Source: Candidatus Viridilinea mediisalina
GTDB taxonomy: Bacteria; Chloroflexota; Chloroflexia; Chloroflexales; Chloroflexaceae
DNA: 64,000 nt
Reading direction: 5' to 3'
Assembly (NCBI RefSeq): GCF_002532535.1
Contig: NZ_NQWI01000008.1
Span: 1-64,000 of the forward strand
This document shows, piece by piece, positions 44,531 through 53,067 of this stretch. The position numbers and the translations under genes are program-made. Below the pieces are notes generated by a model, which ran no database searches, was not told the origin of the DNA, and worked only from the letters and a program-made list of their open reading frames with translations. Each line of letters starts with the position of its first letter. The first letter of the stretch is position 1.

Positions 44531-47071
44531 TTACTCCTCTCGCAAAGCCGCCGCCGGGCTGGTGCGGCTCATCTGGTAGGCCGGGTAGAGTCCCGCTAAG
44601 AAGGCGGCAATCAGCGCGACCAGTAAGGCTTGTAAAAAGATCCGTGGCTCCAACGCGAGGTCGAGTGTCCAGCCAAAGGAGCGCCGGTTGATCACATAGA
44701 CCAGCACAAGCGCCATGGCCAGGCCCAAGGGGATCGCCAAGAGGCCCGCTACCGCGCCGATCAGGCCGGTTTGACCCAAGATCAGCCCCCACACTTGCCT
44801 TGGGGTGAGCCCATTGGCCCGTAGCATCGCTAATTCACGCCCCCGCTCAAGCTGTAAGGCCATGAGCGCACTCAGAATCCCAATGAATGCCACAATCGTA
44901 GCCAAAAGTTGCAATACCGCTGTAATGGCAAAGGTGCGATCAAAGACGGCCAAGCTGCTTTCACGCAAGGCTCGGTTGGAACTGACCAACACCCCCGTCC
45001 CACTGGTAGCCGCTCGCAACCGCGCCAGCAATGCCTCAGAGTCGCTCCCAGGCGTTGCATAGAGCGCCAACGACGAAATTTCTGGATCGTCCCAAGCGGC
45101 ACGATAGGTATTATAACGCAAACGTATAATGCCACGATCAGAGCTGTAGTCGTAATAGACCCCCGCAATCGGAAAGTCCTGCAAGCCGCGGTCGGTACGT
45201 AAGCGCAAACTATCGCCTACCCCGAGTCCACTGCGTAGCGCGAAGGGCTCAGAGATCAAGAGCGCCCCGGCATCCCAGGCAGCCCAGGTTGCATCATCGC
45301 CCCCCGCCACAAAGCGCAACGTTGTGCGCCCACGCTCGGCCCCCGCATCCACCGCCATCAGAATGGTCGGCCCCACCAGCGTATTGACCTGCGTACTGCG
45401 TAGGCGCACCACCGCAGCCACCCCCTCAAGCTCGGCTAGTTGCGCGGGCAACGCTGGATCAAGCACGCCGTCAATCCGATTGGCTGTGTTAGAAGGGGGC
45501 GAGATGTAGACATCAGCCATCAGGCTATGCTCCAACCAGACCACGACGGTCTGGCGGAAGCTGTGAACCATGATGCCCACGCCGATGGTGACACTGACCG
45601 CCACCATGAGTGCGGCAATGGCCACCGCAGTACGCGAGAGGTTGGCTTCAACCGCACGGGCTGCCATGCGCCCCAAGAGGCCAAAGACGGCCCCAAGCAG
45701 CGGACGGGCTATGCGCATCAGGCCAACGGTGAACAGCGGGGCCAGCAGGGCTGCGCCAATCACGATGGCGAAGAGGGCGGTGAAGGCCACAAAGAGCGAA
45801 CCAACCCCCACTTCAGCAGGGAGGCCGAGCAGGCCCAGGCCCAAGAGCAGCAGCAGCAGCCCTACGCCCGCCAGCCGCGGCACCAAATGGCGCGCCCGAT
45901 CCTCAACGCTCGAACGACGCAACACCGTGCGCGGCGGGGTCAACAGCGCCTCCAAAGTCGGCACTGCCGCCGCCACGAGCGTCGCCACTACCCCTAACAC
46001 AAAGCCCCGTAGCAACACCAGCGGATCGAGCGCCAGGCTACGCACCGTCACCACAAAGTAGAGATCGTTGATCGTCTGGGTTACCAAGCCAACCAAGCCC
46101 CGCCCTAAGATCACCCCCAGGGCAAGGCCCAGCAGTGAGCCCACCAGACTGATCAGGGCCGCCTCGGTCAGCACCAGTGCCGCAAGCTGGCCCCGTGTCA
46201 CCCCCAGGCAACGCAGCGTGCCAAAGAGCATGCGGCGCTGCACCACACTAAACGTAACCGTATTGTAGATCAGGAACATACCCACAATCAGCGCCAAGAA
46301 ACTCAACGCAGTCAGATTTAATTCAAAAGCGCGGGTCATCTGTTCAAGCGCGTTCGAGCGGGTTGCAGCGGGCAACAGCTCAGCCCCTGGCGGCAGCAGA
46401 GCGAGCAATTGAGGCGGAGGATCGCTGGTGGCGGGCAAGATCAGATCAATGCGACTCAAGCGTCCCACCATGCCCAAGAGCTCTTGAGCGGTCGCAATAT
46501 CGCTGATCAGCAGCCCCTCTAGGGCTTCGCGCCCAACCTGATCGTTGGGTTGCAGTAAACCCACCAGGCGCACATCAACCTCGTGGGTACCGATCTGCAA
46601 TGTCAGCGCATCACCAAGCTCAAGGCCAGCGCGGCGGGCGGTGGTTTCGGCAAGCAACACCGTTGCCGGTTCAGCCATCAGGGCCGCCAGATCAAGCTCG
46701 CCCCCGCGCTCACCCATATAGGCGCGAAACGGCGGCTCGGCCAACGGGTCTACCCCCAACAACTGGAGCGTCTGGTTCTCCAGGGCAGGCACCTGCACAT
46801 AGCCCTCAACCACGGGCGCACTGCTCCGCAAGCCCACCTCAACCCGCAACTGGCGATAGAGCTCTTCCGACAAGCCCGTTGGCCCGCCCAACACCTGATG
46901 GGTAGCGCGGCCCACAACACTCTCGGCACTAAGCTGAAAGGCGCGGCGGGCACTCGCATTGGCCAGATCAATCGCCACCACCATAGCGACACCCAGCGCC
47001 ACCCCCAGCACACATAGCCCCAATTGCCAAGGATGGCGCAGCATAAAGCGCCACGTAGTACGAAAGAGCAT
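44531..47071 (-). CDS. FtsX/MacB-type ABC transporter permease
   Basis: An 846-aa membrane protein with the duplicated FtsX layout: TM1 (about 17-40), a large extracytoplasmic domain, a three-TM FtsX domain (about 250-400), a further linker with TMs, TM and a second extracytoplasmic domain, and a final three-TM FtsX domain ending YPAYQMSRTSPAAALREE. Such permeases move lipids, lipoproteins or peptides with a separate ATPase, which is not adjacent here. ATG 47071 is used; a GTG at 47086 is also possible. Confidence 0.88.
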   Translation of the reverse strand: MLFRTTWRFMLRHPWQLGLCVLGVALGVAMVVAIDLANASARRAFQLSAESVVGRATHQVLGGPTGLSEELYRQLRVEVGLRSSAPVVEGYVQVPALENQTLQLLGVDPLAEPPFRAYMGERGGELDLAALMAEPATVLLAETTARRAGLELGDALTLQIGTHEVDVRLVGLLQPNDQVGREALEGLLISDIATAQELLGMVGRLSRIDLILPATSDPPPQLLALLPPGAELLPAATRSNALEQMTRAFELNLTALSFLALIVGMFLIYNTVTFSVVQRRMLFGTLRCLGVTRGQLAALVLTEAALISLVGSLLGLALGVILGRGLVGLVTQTINDLYFVVTVRSLALDPLVLLRGFVLGVVATLVAAAVPTLEALLTPPRTVLRRSSVEDRARHLVPRLAGVGLLLLLLGLGLLGLPAEVGVGSLFVAFTALFAIVIGAALLAPLFTVGLMRIARPLLGAVFGLLGRMAARAVEANLSRTAVAIAALMVAVSVTIGVGIMVHSFRQTVVVWLEHSLMADVYISPPSNTANRIDGVLDPALPAQLAELEGVAAVVRLRSTQVNTLVGPTILMAVDAGAERGRTTLRFVAGGDDATWAAWDAGALLISEPFALRSGLGVGDSLRLRTDRGLQDFPIAGVYYDYSSDRGIIRLRYNTYRAAWDDPEISSLALYATPGSDSEALLARLRAATSGTGVLVSSNRALRESSLAVFDRTFAITAVLQLLATIVAFIGILSALMALQLERGRELAMLRANGLTPRQVWGLILGQTGLIGAVAGLLAIPLGLAMALVLVYVINRRSFGWTLDLALEPRIFLQALLVALIAAFLAGLYPAYQMSRTSPAAALREE

Positions 47072-47086
47072 GGACAATCGTCTCAC

Positions 47087-47195
47087 TTATACCAATTACC
47101 CTTGAGCATGCCGCATGATCAAGAACGCGAAAGCCCATTGGAACGCCATGTTCGGCAATCTGCAATCTGGAATCTACAATCGTACATGGTATTAG
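47087..47195. mobile_element. TATACCA-family heptamer element, full inverted copy
   Basis: On the minus strand it reads CTAATACCA, degenerate AGATTGC/CAGATTG heptamers, CCGAACATGGCGTTCCAATG, TTCGCGTTCTTGATCATGCG, then GGGTAATTGGTATAAG. TAATACCA and TTATACCAATTACC form terminal inverted repeats. No coding capacity. Confidence 0.72.
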
Positions 47196-47207
47196 TTCAG
47201 CACTGAC

Positions 47208-47540
47208 TCAAGATTTGCCCTGAATTGGCTGCGCTGCTCGCTGGTAGAACAGAACCCCCACCCGCTGAATCTGTGCGCTCAGATCGGGATCGTTGATGGC
47301 ATTGAAGATGGACAGGTCAATGGTGTAGGGCAAGAGCAATTCGTCGAGATCATCCAGAATTTTGTAAAGCACATTCAGACTCAAATCCGCACCGCCACAC
47401 AGGGTCAGGTCAATGTCGGAGCCATGTTTGGCATTGCCTGTGGCGCGCGAACCATAAAGGATCGCCCGTTCCACCTGCGCGTAGCGGCGCAAAACGGTGC
47501 AGATCTGCTGGACAGTGCTCTCTGGAAGACCGTACCTCAC
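47208..47540 (-). CDS. MNT-domain nucleotidyltransferase (MntA-like antitoxin)
   Basis: A 110-aa protein with the minimal nucleotidyltransferase signature GSX10DXD (Gly30-Ser31 to Asp42-Ile43-Asp44, GSRATGNAKHGSDID). In characterised HepT-MntA pairs this enzyme adds AMP units to a tyrosine of the HEPN toxin and so neutralises it. Its GTG start overlaps the stop of the HEPN gene (GTGA), so the two are co-translated. It could equally be grouped as HI0073-type. Confidence 0.88.
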   Translation of the reverse strand: MRYGLPESTVQQICTVLRRYAQVERAILYGSRATGNAKHGSDIDLTLCGGADLSLNVLYKILDDLDELLLPYTIDLSIFNAINDPDLSAQIQRVGVLFYQRAAQPIQGKS

Positions 47541-47962
47541 GTCTGCTCCTCCCGTCTCAGTTCATCCAGTTTGCTGCGGAGCGCCTCGAATGTTGCGTAG
47601 TAGGTGGTGCGAATGGCGGAGACAATGCGGGTGGCTGTGGCTTCATCGTAGGTATGCGAGGTCAGATTGCGGCTCTGGATCATGTCCATCCATGCCTGAC
47701 CATTCTCGATCAAACCAGTTTTGAAGGCTGCGCGGGTTGTGTCTTTTGAACCGTACAGATGTTGCACACCGCGACTCTCCAAAAAATCCTTGAGCGTTTT
47801 CCACGCCAGTTCATGGGTGAATTCGAAAGCCTGGATCAGCCCCTGTTCTTCGAGTTTAGAGAGTGGACGCTGCTGCGCCAGCGTCACGGCCTCGCTCAAT
47901 TGTGCAAGGGCTTTGAGAAAGCTCTTGAAACGCCGGTGCCAGCGCATGTCTTGTGTACTCAT
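47537..47962 (-). CDS. HEPN-domain protein (HepT/HI0074 family, predicted RNase toxin)
   Basis: A 141-aa helical protein of the nucleotidyltransferase substrate-binding family (EFTHELAWKTLKDFLESRG). It carries the HepT motif RX4HXY as RNLTSHTY (Arg98, His103, Tyr105), so both the RNase residues and the AMP-accepting tyrosine are present. With the MNT gene downstream it makes a type VII toxin-antitoxin pair. Gene order is toxin first. Confidence 0.88.
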   Translation of the reverse strand: MSTQDMRWHRRFKSFLKALAQLSEAVTLAQQRPLSKLEEQGLIQAFEFTHELAWKTLKDFLESRGVQHLYGSKDTTRAAFKTGLIENGQAWMDMIQSRNLTSHTYDEATATRIVSAIRTTYYATFEALRSKLDELRREEQT

Positions 47963-48103
47963 GGGGCGTCTCCCACAAGGTGTTGCTAGGCTTCGTGAAT
48001 CTCAACCGATTTTGTCGTCATAGCTTCTGCCAAGGATATACGCACATGGTAGCTCAGGATCGTGGTGCTGTAAAGCCGGGGGTGTGACGTAATGTTTTGT
48101 TAG

Positions 48104-48270
48104 AGGCTGTCTGAAAAGTCTATACGTTAACTCTCCGGCGGGAGTTTGGGGGAGGCTTCGCCTTCCTCAAAAAACTCTTTTTGTTCCGTGTTGGCGGCTT
48201 CGCCGCCAACACGGAACAAAAAATGGGGTTTGGGGCGTAGCCCCAAAGCGGGTTTTTAGGGCGGTAGCCC
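48104..48270. repeat. MITE left end and three-hairpin block before mtnP
   Basis: GAGGCTGTCTGAAAAGTCTATACG is a left end of the TGTCTGAAAA family. Then come the palindrome TTTTTGTTCCGTGTTGGCGG/inverted (48177-48222), TTTGGGGCGTAGCCCCAAA and AGGGCGGTAGCCCT. The remaining bases of 47963-48374 show nothing clear. Confidence 0.6.
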
Positions 48271-48374
48271 TAAACGTCATGCGTATGGGCGTAGCCATCC
48301 ATGTGGGCGCCATCCTCAACCCAAAGATCGGCTATACTCGTAGCTAGGCAACCAGATGACTGAAGGAGTAAGCA

Positions 48375-49241
48375 ATGCCTGAGGCAACCATCGGTGTGAT
48401 TGGCGGTAGTGGACTCTATGCGATGGAAGGGCTGAGTGAGGTCGAAGAGGTGACGCTGACGACGCCCTTTGGCGATCCCAGCGACAGCTTGGTTATTGGA
48501 ACATTGAGCGGGCAACGGGTCGCTTTTCTGCCCCGGCATGGGCGCGGCCATCGCTTTAATCCCTCCGAGGTGCCCGTACGGGCCAATATTCACGCCTTCA
48601 AACAGCTTGGCGTACAGTATCTCATCGCGGTCAATGCCGTCGGTTCGTTGCGCGAAGACTATGCCCCTGGTCAGGTGGTGATCCCCGACCAACTCTTTGA
48701 TCGCACCAAGGGTGTGCGCCCTGCTACCTTCTTTGAAGCCGGAGTTGTCGCCCACGTCGGCTTTGATCACCCCTTCTGCCCCCTGCTCAGTCAGCGCCTG
48801 TTTCAGGCTTCCGAGCAGGCCGGGGCCACTGTCCACCAAGGTGGTACCCTCGTTGTGATGGAGGGGCCAGCCTTCTCCACCAAGGCCGAGAGCGAAGAGA
48901 ACCGCCGCCGGGGCCATAGCCTGATTGGCATGACCTCGCTGCCCGAAGCTAAATTGGCCCGCGAAGCCGAGATCGCCTACGGCAGCCTCGCTATGGTCAC
49001 CGACTATGATGTCTGGCACCCCGACCATGATGCCGTGACCATCGAGACGGTGGTGGCGGTGCTGATGGCAAATGCGACGCTCGCGCAGCGCATTGTGGCC
49101 AAAGCCGTTGAACTGATCGGCAGTGGCTTTGCAAGCCCCGCCCATAGCGCCATGGCCACCGCTATTATCACCGACCGCAGCCGCATTCCTGCCGCAACCC
49201 GCGAGCGCCTCCAGGTCATTGCGGGTAAGTATTTGGGCTGA
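48375..49241 (+). CDS. mtnP: S-methyl-5'-thioadenosine phosphorylase
   Basis: A 288-aa purine-nucleoside-phosphorylase-fold enzyme that splits methylthioadenosine with phosphate into adenine and methylthioribose 1-phosphate, for methionine salvage. Motifs are IGVIGGSGLYAMEG, LPRHGRGH, RANIHAFKQLG, DQLFDRTKG, VVMEGPAFSTKAES and VTDYDVWHPDH. AAGGAG lies before the ATG. An octamer element begins right after its stop codon. Confidence 0.94.
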   Translation: MPEATIGVIGGSGLYAMEGLSEVEEVTLTTPFGDPSDSLVIGTLSGQRVAFLPRHGRGHRFNPSEVPVRANIHAFKQLGVQYLIAVNAVGSLREDYAPGQVVIPDQLFDRTKGVRPATFFEAGVVAHVGFDHPFCPLLSQRLFQASEQAGATVHQGGTLVVMEGPAFSTKAESEENRRRGHSLIGMTSLPEAKLAREAEIAYGSLAMVTDYDVWHPDHDAVTIETVVAVLMANATLAQRIVAKAVELIGSGFASPAHSAMATAIITDRSRIPAATRERLQVIAGKYLG

Positions 49242-49478
49242 GGGATGGTTCGTGGCGACTTTACCGGAGGCGAGGACGCGAGGAGGCGAAGGCGCGAGGG
49301 CGCGAGGACGCGAAGGCGCGAGGACGCGAGAACGCGAAGGCGCGAGGACGCGAAGGCGCGAGGACGCGAAGGCACGAGGACGCGAGGACGCGAGGACGCG
49401 AGGACGCGAGGACGCGAGGACGCGAGGACGCGAGGACGCGAAGCCCTCGCCTCTTCGCGTCCTCGCCTCACGCATCCG
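49242..49478. repeat. GTCCTCGC octamer element, longest copy (n about 21)
   Basis: The flank GGGATGGTTCGTGGCGACTT opens directly after the mtnP stop. About 21 GCGAGGAC-type units fill 49270-49437; the last eight are identical. The flank GAAGCCCTCGCCTCTTCGC...CTCACGCATCC closes it. A CAATCTA-type heptamer array (49519-49549) then touches the cofE start codon. Confidence 0.85.
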
Positions 49479-49549
49479 GTAATCTGTATGAAGCCAAGCC
49501 CCCTGGCTCCCTTCTGTCTGCAATCTACAATCTGAAATCTACAATCTGC

Positions 49550-50305
49550 ATGTCCACCATCCAGATCATCCCCATCCACGGCATTGACGAGGTGCAGCCA
49601 GGTGCTGATCTGGCTGCGTTATTGTTGCACGCCCTTGCCAGCAACACGCAACAGCTTGAAGACGGCGATGTCCTGGTGGTAACCCAGAAGATTGTCTCCA
49701 AGGCTGAAGGCCGCCTCGTTGATCCCACCACCGTCGAACCATCGCCCTTTGCCCACCAGTTGGCCGCCCAAGGGCGCAAGGACGCCCACTACTATGAGGT
49801 AATCCTGCGCGAGAGCCGCCGGATTGTGAAGATGGCTCAGGGGGTACTCATTACCGAAACCCACCACGGCCTCGTCTGTGCCAATAGTGGTGTGGATGAG
49901 TCCAATGTGGACGGCGGACGCATGCTCTGTCTGCTACCCAAAGACCCTGATGCGAGTGCGGCTCGGTTGGCCGCCGCATTACAGCAGCAGAGCGGCGCCA
50001 GCGTTGCGCTGATCATCTCCGACACCTTTGGCCGCCCTTGGCGCAATGGTCAGGTCAATGTGGCAATTGGATGCAGCGGCCTCGCACCGCTCAACGACTA
50101 CACCGGCCAGCCCGACAGTCATGGCTACACCATGCAAGCCAGCATCCTCGCCGTCGCCGATGAACTGGCCAGCGCCGCCGAGTTGGTCATGGGCAAAGTG
50201 GATCGCGTCCCTGCGGCGATTGTACGCGGCTATCGCTTTACGCCGAGTAGCACCGCAACCAGCCAACTCCTGCTGCGCGACCCGCGTATGGATCTATTTC
50301 GTTGA
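49550..50305 (+). CDS. cofE: Coenzyme F420-0:L-glutamate ligase
   Basis: A 251-aa GTP-dependent enzyme that adds glutamates to the deazaflavin cofactor F420. Family features: IIPIHGIDEVQPGADL, VLVVTQKIVSKAEGR, RIVKMAQGVLITETHHG, CANSGVDESNVDGG, IISDTFGRPWRNGQVNVAIG and KVDRVPAAIVRGYRF. The bacterial FbiB protein is this domain plus a nitroreductase; here the nitroreductase is the next gene. There is no Shine-Dalgarno; the start abuts a heptamer array. It implies that the organism makes F420, though other biosynthesis genes are elsewhere. Confidence 0.93.
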   Translation: MSTIQIIPIHGIDEVQPGADLAALLLHALASNTQQLEDGDVLVVTQKIVSKAEGRLVDPTTVEPSPFAHQLAAQGRKDAHYYEVILRESRRIVKMAQGVLITETHHGLVCANSGVDESNVDGGRMLCLLPKDPDASAARLAAALQQQSGASVALIISDTFGRPWRNGQVNVAIGCSGLAPLNDYTGQPDSHGYTMQASILAVADELASAAELVMGKVDRVPAAIVRGYRFTPSSTATSQLLLRDPRMDLFR

Positions 50306-50344
50306 ATGGTTTCCTATTGGCTATCGCCTATTACTACGTAAGTT

Positions 50345-50439
50345 TGGGGCGGTAGCCTGAAAACCCGCTCTTGGGGCTACGCCCCAAATCCCATTTTTTG
50401 TTCCGTTGTGGCGGCTTCGCCGCCACAACGGAACAAAAA
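50345..50439. repeat. Three-hairpin block after cofE
   Basis: GGGCGGTAGCCTG, TTGGGGCTACGCCCCAA and the palindrome TTTTTGTTCCGTTGTGGCGG/inverted follow in the reverse order to that at 48177-48262. Confidence 0.6.
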
Positions 50440-50444
50440 GAGTT

Positions 50445-50590
50445 GTTAGCGCGAAAAAGCCGTGGGTTGGCAGGCGACCTCGCGGTGGCTTCGACAGGCT
50501 CAGCCACCGCGCCGCTGGCTCGGTGGTTGAGCCTGCCGAAACCAGCCTGTCGAAGCCAAGCGGCGCGGCCCAGAGCTTTTTCGCGCTAAC
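50445..50590. mobile_element. GTTAG-family MITE with 8-bp target duplication AAAGAGTT
   Basis: A 146-bp element with ends GTTAGCGCGAAAAAGCCGTGGG and GCCCAGAGCTTTTTCGCGCTAAC. AAAGAGTT flanks it on both sides (50437-50444 and 50591-50598). It separates cofE from the nitroreductase gene. A GGGGGAGGC-AAA-GCCTCCCCC hairpin follows at 50604-50625. Confidence 0.9.
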
Positions 50591-50647
50591 AAAGAGTTTT
50601 CTTGGGGGAGGCAAAGCCTCCCCCAAACCCTCGCCGAGAGGCTTCAC

Positions 50648-51250
50648 ATGCATTTCATGGAGATCATCCGTGGGCGGCGCAGTGTGCGCGCCTTTCGCCC
50701 CGAACCCCTGAGCAGCGCCCAGCTTGAGTTGCTGCTCGAAGCGGCAGCTTGGGCGCCCTCGCCCCACGGACGCCAGCCCTGGCGCTTTGTGGTGCTGACC
50801 ACCCCGGCGCCCAAAGCCCGCCTTGCAGCCGCAATGGGCGCAACTTGGCAGCGCCAATTGGCCCTCGATGGTCAAGACGAAGCGACAATTACACGGCGCT
50901 TCACCAGATCGCACGAGCGCATCACCAGTGCCCCCGTAGTGATTGTGCCCTGCCTCTACCTCGCAGAGCTTGATCACTATCCCGATGCCGAGCGTCAAGC
51001 CGCCGAAACCACAATGGCCATTCAGAGCCTTGGCTGTGCGATCCAAAACATGCTGCTCTGCGCCTATGCCCAAGGCTTTGATAGTGGCTGGATGTGCGCC
51101 CCTCTCTTCTGCCAAGCGACAGTGCGGAGCGCCCTAGCCCTAGACGCCAGCCTACAGCCTCACGCCTTGATCACCGTTGGCTATGCCGCCCACGATCCGC
51201 AGCGCCGCCCGCGCAAACCCCTTGCGGAGTTGGTCATTCACTGTGAGTAA
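50648..51250 (+). CDS. Nitroreductase-family protein, FbiB C-terminal-like
   Basis: A 200-aa FMN-dependent fold: IRGRRSVRAFRPEPLSSAQLE at the N-terminus, AAAWAPSPHGRQPWRFVVLT, AETTMAIQSLGCAIQNMLLCA and ALITVGYAA near the end. The sequence style and location match the C-terminal domain of FbiB, which reduces dehydro-F420-0. So cofE and this gene are likely the split version of FbiB. ATG at 50648 or 50657 could be the start. Confidence 0.82.
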   Translation: MHFMEIIRGRRSVRAFRPEPLSSAQLELLLEAAAWAPSPHGRQPWRFVVLTTPAPKARLAAAMGATWQRQLALDGQDEATITRRFTRSHERITSAPVVIVPCLYLAELDHYPDAERQAAETTMAIQSLGCAIQNMLLCAYAQGFDSGWMCAPLFCQATVRSALALDASLQPHALITVGYAAHDPQRRPRKPLAELVIHCE

Positions 51251-51258
51251 TACCATCG

Positions 51259-51372
51259 TTGAGGATGCGTGAGGCGAAGAGGCGAGGGCTTCGCGTCCTC
51301 GCCTCCTCGCCTCCTCGCCTCCTCGCCTCCTCGCCTCCTCGCCTCCTCGCCTCCTCGCCTCCTCGCAAACGG
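51259..51372. repeat. GTCCTCGC octamer element, copy with n = 9
   Basis: The flank GAGGATGCGTGAGGCGAAGA-GGCGAGGGCTTCGC is followed by one GTCCTCGC and eight identical CTCCTCGC units (51295-51366). The other flank is shortened to AAACGG. It separates two convergent genes. Confidence 0.85.
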
Positions 51373-51377
51373 CACAC

Positions 51378-52283
51378 TCAAAGCAGCAACAAAACCACCG
51401 CCAATGTCGTAATACTTAAGGCATTAGAAAAGAGTACCGTTGCGGTAATAAACTCAGGTAAGAGCCGATTTTCCATAGCGATAATCGAAACGAGTACCGC
51501 TGTAGGCATACTTGCTTGCAAGATACCCACGTTACGCTCAAGCTCGGGGAGCGCAAACCAGCCCACGGTAGCAAAGGCAATCAACGGCCCGCCAAGCATA
51601 CGTACCGCACTGGAGATCAGCAGATCGGAACTGAGCTTTGGTATGCCCGCAGCAGCCAGTTGTGTTCCCAGCACCAACAGCATCACCGGAATCAAGGCGC
51701 CTGAAAGGAGATCAAGGGGGCGCGCCACCACGGTGGGTACATCCCATTCCGCCCAGTTGACCAGGATCGCCGGGGGGAGCGCAAGGAGCGCCGGGGTGCG
51801 AAAGACTTGCCAAACGATGCTGAGGCTAAAGCCCCGGCTAAAATTGGCCGCAGTGACGCAGACCACAAAGGCGAGGACAAGATTAGCCAAGAAGAAGACC
51901 GTTGCCACCCCCAACGCCTCTGGCCCCTCAGCAAATTGGGTGATGGGCAAACCAAAATTGCCCACATTGCCAAAGGCCGCAATCATCACATAGGCCGCTG
52001 TCATCTGGGGCGAACGGCGCAACAATCGTGCCACCACGAAGGCCAACACAATCGTACCCACATACACCAGGGTGATGAAGCCAATCATACGACCAGCCAA
52101 GGCCGCCTCGATGCGCGTCTGGCTCAACACATTGAAGACAAAGACCGGGGTAAGCACAAAGTAGGCCAAGCGGGAGAGCGTGCGAACCTCAAGCTGAAGC
52201 CGCGGTCCGACCACATAGCCAACTGAGACTAAGGCGAACACGGGCACGAGTACGTTCAAAAAGATCGAAAGCAACTGCGTCAT
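51378..52283 (-). CDS. AEC-family (auxin efflux carrier-type) transporter
   Basis: A 301-aa inner-membrane protein with about ten hydrophobic segments. The start MTQLLSIFLNVLVPVFALVS and the repeat-like halves (TRIEAALAGRMIGF..., AAFGNVGNFGLPITQFAEG) are typical of the family, whose bacterial members carry malate or other organic anions. Substrate unknown. The ATG at 52283 is the family start. Its 3' end lies 11 bp from an octamer array. Confidence 0.87.
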   Translation of the reverse strand: MTQLLSIFLNVLVPVFALVSVGYVVGPRLQLEVRTLSRLAYFVLTPVFVFNVLSQTRIEAALAGRMIGFITLVYVGTIVLAFVVARLLRRSPQMTAAYVMIAAFGNVGNFGLPITQFAEGPEALGVATVFFLANLVLAFVVCVTAANFSRGFSLSIVWQVFRTPALLALPPAILVNWAEWDVPTVVARPLDLLSGALIPVMLLVLGTQLAAAGIPKLSSDLLISSAVRMLGGPLIAFATVGWFALPELERNVGILQASMPTAVLVSIIAMENRLLPEFITATVLFSNALSITTLAVVLLLL

Positions 52284-52376
52284 AGCGAAGGGGGTCTCCC
52301 GTCTGTAGCCTTTGTACATCTACTCCATAACCCGTAATCATACACTATACTACGCGGTGTTGAGGTAGAGTCTTAA

Positions 52377-52414
52377 TCTTTGCGTTGTGGCAGCGACGCT
52401 GCCACAACGCAAAG
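52377..52414. promoter_or_regulatory. Palindrome just before yigZ
   Basis: TCTTTGCGTTGTGGCAGC pairs with GCTGCCACAACGCAAAGA around a GAC loop and ends 22 nt before the start codon. It is like the gene-proximal palindromes at 33221 and 48177. Confidence 0.5.
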
Positions 52415-52436
52415 ACAGAACGTAAGAGGTTTCACC

Positions 52437-53063
52437 ATGAACAATGCCGCTACCTATTTCATCCCAGCGCAAAGTGTGCGCGTGACGCTGAATGTACTCA
52501 ATTCGCGCTTTATTGGCACGGCAGGGTATACGCCGAGTGTTGCTGCGGCGCGCGAATTGATTGCAGCGGTACGTGAGGAACTGCCCACGGCAAGCCATCA
52601 CTGCTATGCCTACCTGATCGGCTATGGGGCCAGTGTGACGGAGGGCATGAGTGATGATGGCGAACCTTCCGGTACAGCAGGTCGCCCCATGCTGGCCGTC
52701 TTGCGCGGTGCCGATCTTGGTGACGTGACTGTGATTGCCACACGCTATTTCGGCGGGACGTTGCTCGGCACAGGCGGACTCGTGCGGGCCTACAGCGACA
52801 CGGTGCGTAGCCTACTGGCCGAATTGCCCCGCCGCGAACGCATTACCCTACGCCACCTGCAGATCCAAGTGAGCTACGCCGCCTATGCAGCAACTCGCCG
52901 CATCCTGGCGACAGCAGGCGCAGAGATCTGCGACGAGCAATTTGGTACCGAAGTAGCTATCCACACCAACATCCCAGCTTCTACCTATGACCACACTCTT
53001 GCCACGCTCACCGAGGCCACCGCTGGACACATGAGTGTGATCCCAAGTATAACTGAAGAGTGA
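52437..53063 (+). CDS. YigZ/IMPACT family protein
   Basis: A 208-aa protein. The N-terminal UPF0029 domain has SRFIGTAGYTPSVAAARELIA, ASHHCYAYLIG, SDDGEPSGTAGRPML and VIATRYFGGTLLGTGGLVRAYSD. A C-terminal DUF1949 domain follows. These are conserved translation-associated or stress-associated proteins of uncertain biochemical role. The ATG at 52437 is the family start. Its stop codon falls in GAGTGACGAG, beside a heptamer element. Confidence 0.9.
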   Translation: MNNAATYFIPAQSVRVTLNVLNSRFIGTAGYTPSVAAARELIAAVREELPTASHHCYAYLIGYGASVTEGMSDDGEPSGTAGRPMLAVLRGADLGDVTVIATRYFGGTLLGTGGLVRAYSDTVRSLLAELPRRERITLRHLQIQVSYAAYAATRRILATAGAEICDEQFGTEVAIHTNIPASTYDHTLATLTEATAGHMSVIPSITEE

Positions 53064-53067
53064 CGAG

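Noticed and set aside
48270-49523. 417-aa minus-strand reading frame opposite mtnP
   Set aside because: It is antisense to a well-supported mtnP gene and its first third translates octamer repeats; composition is atypical.
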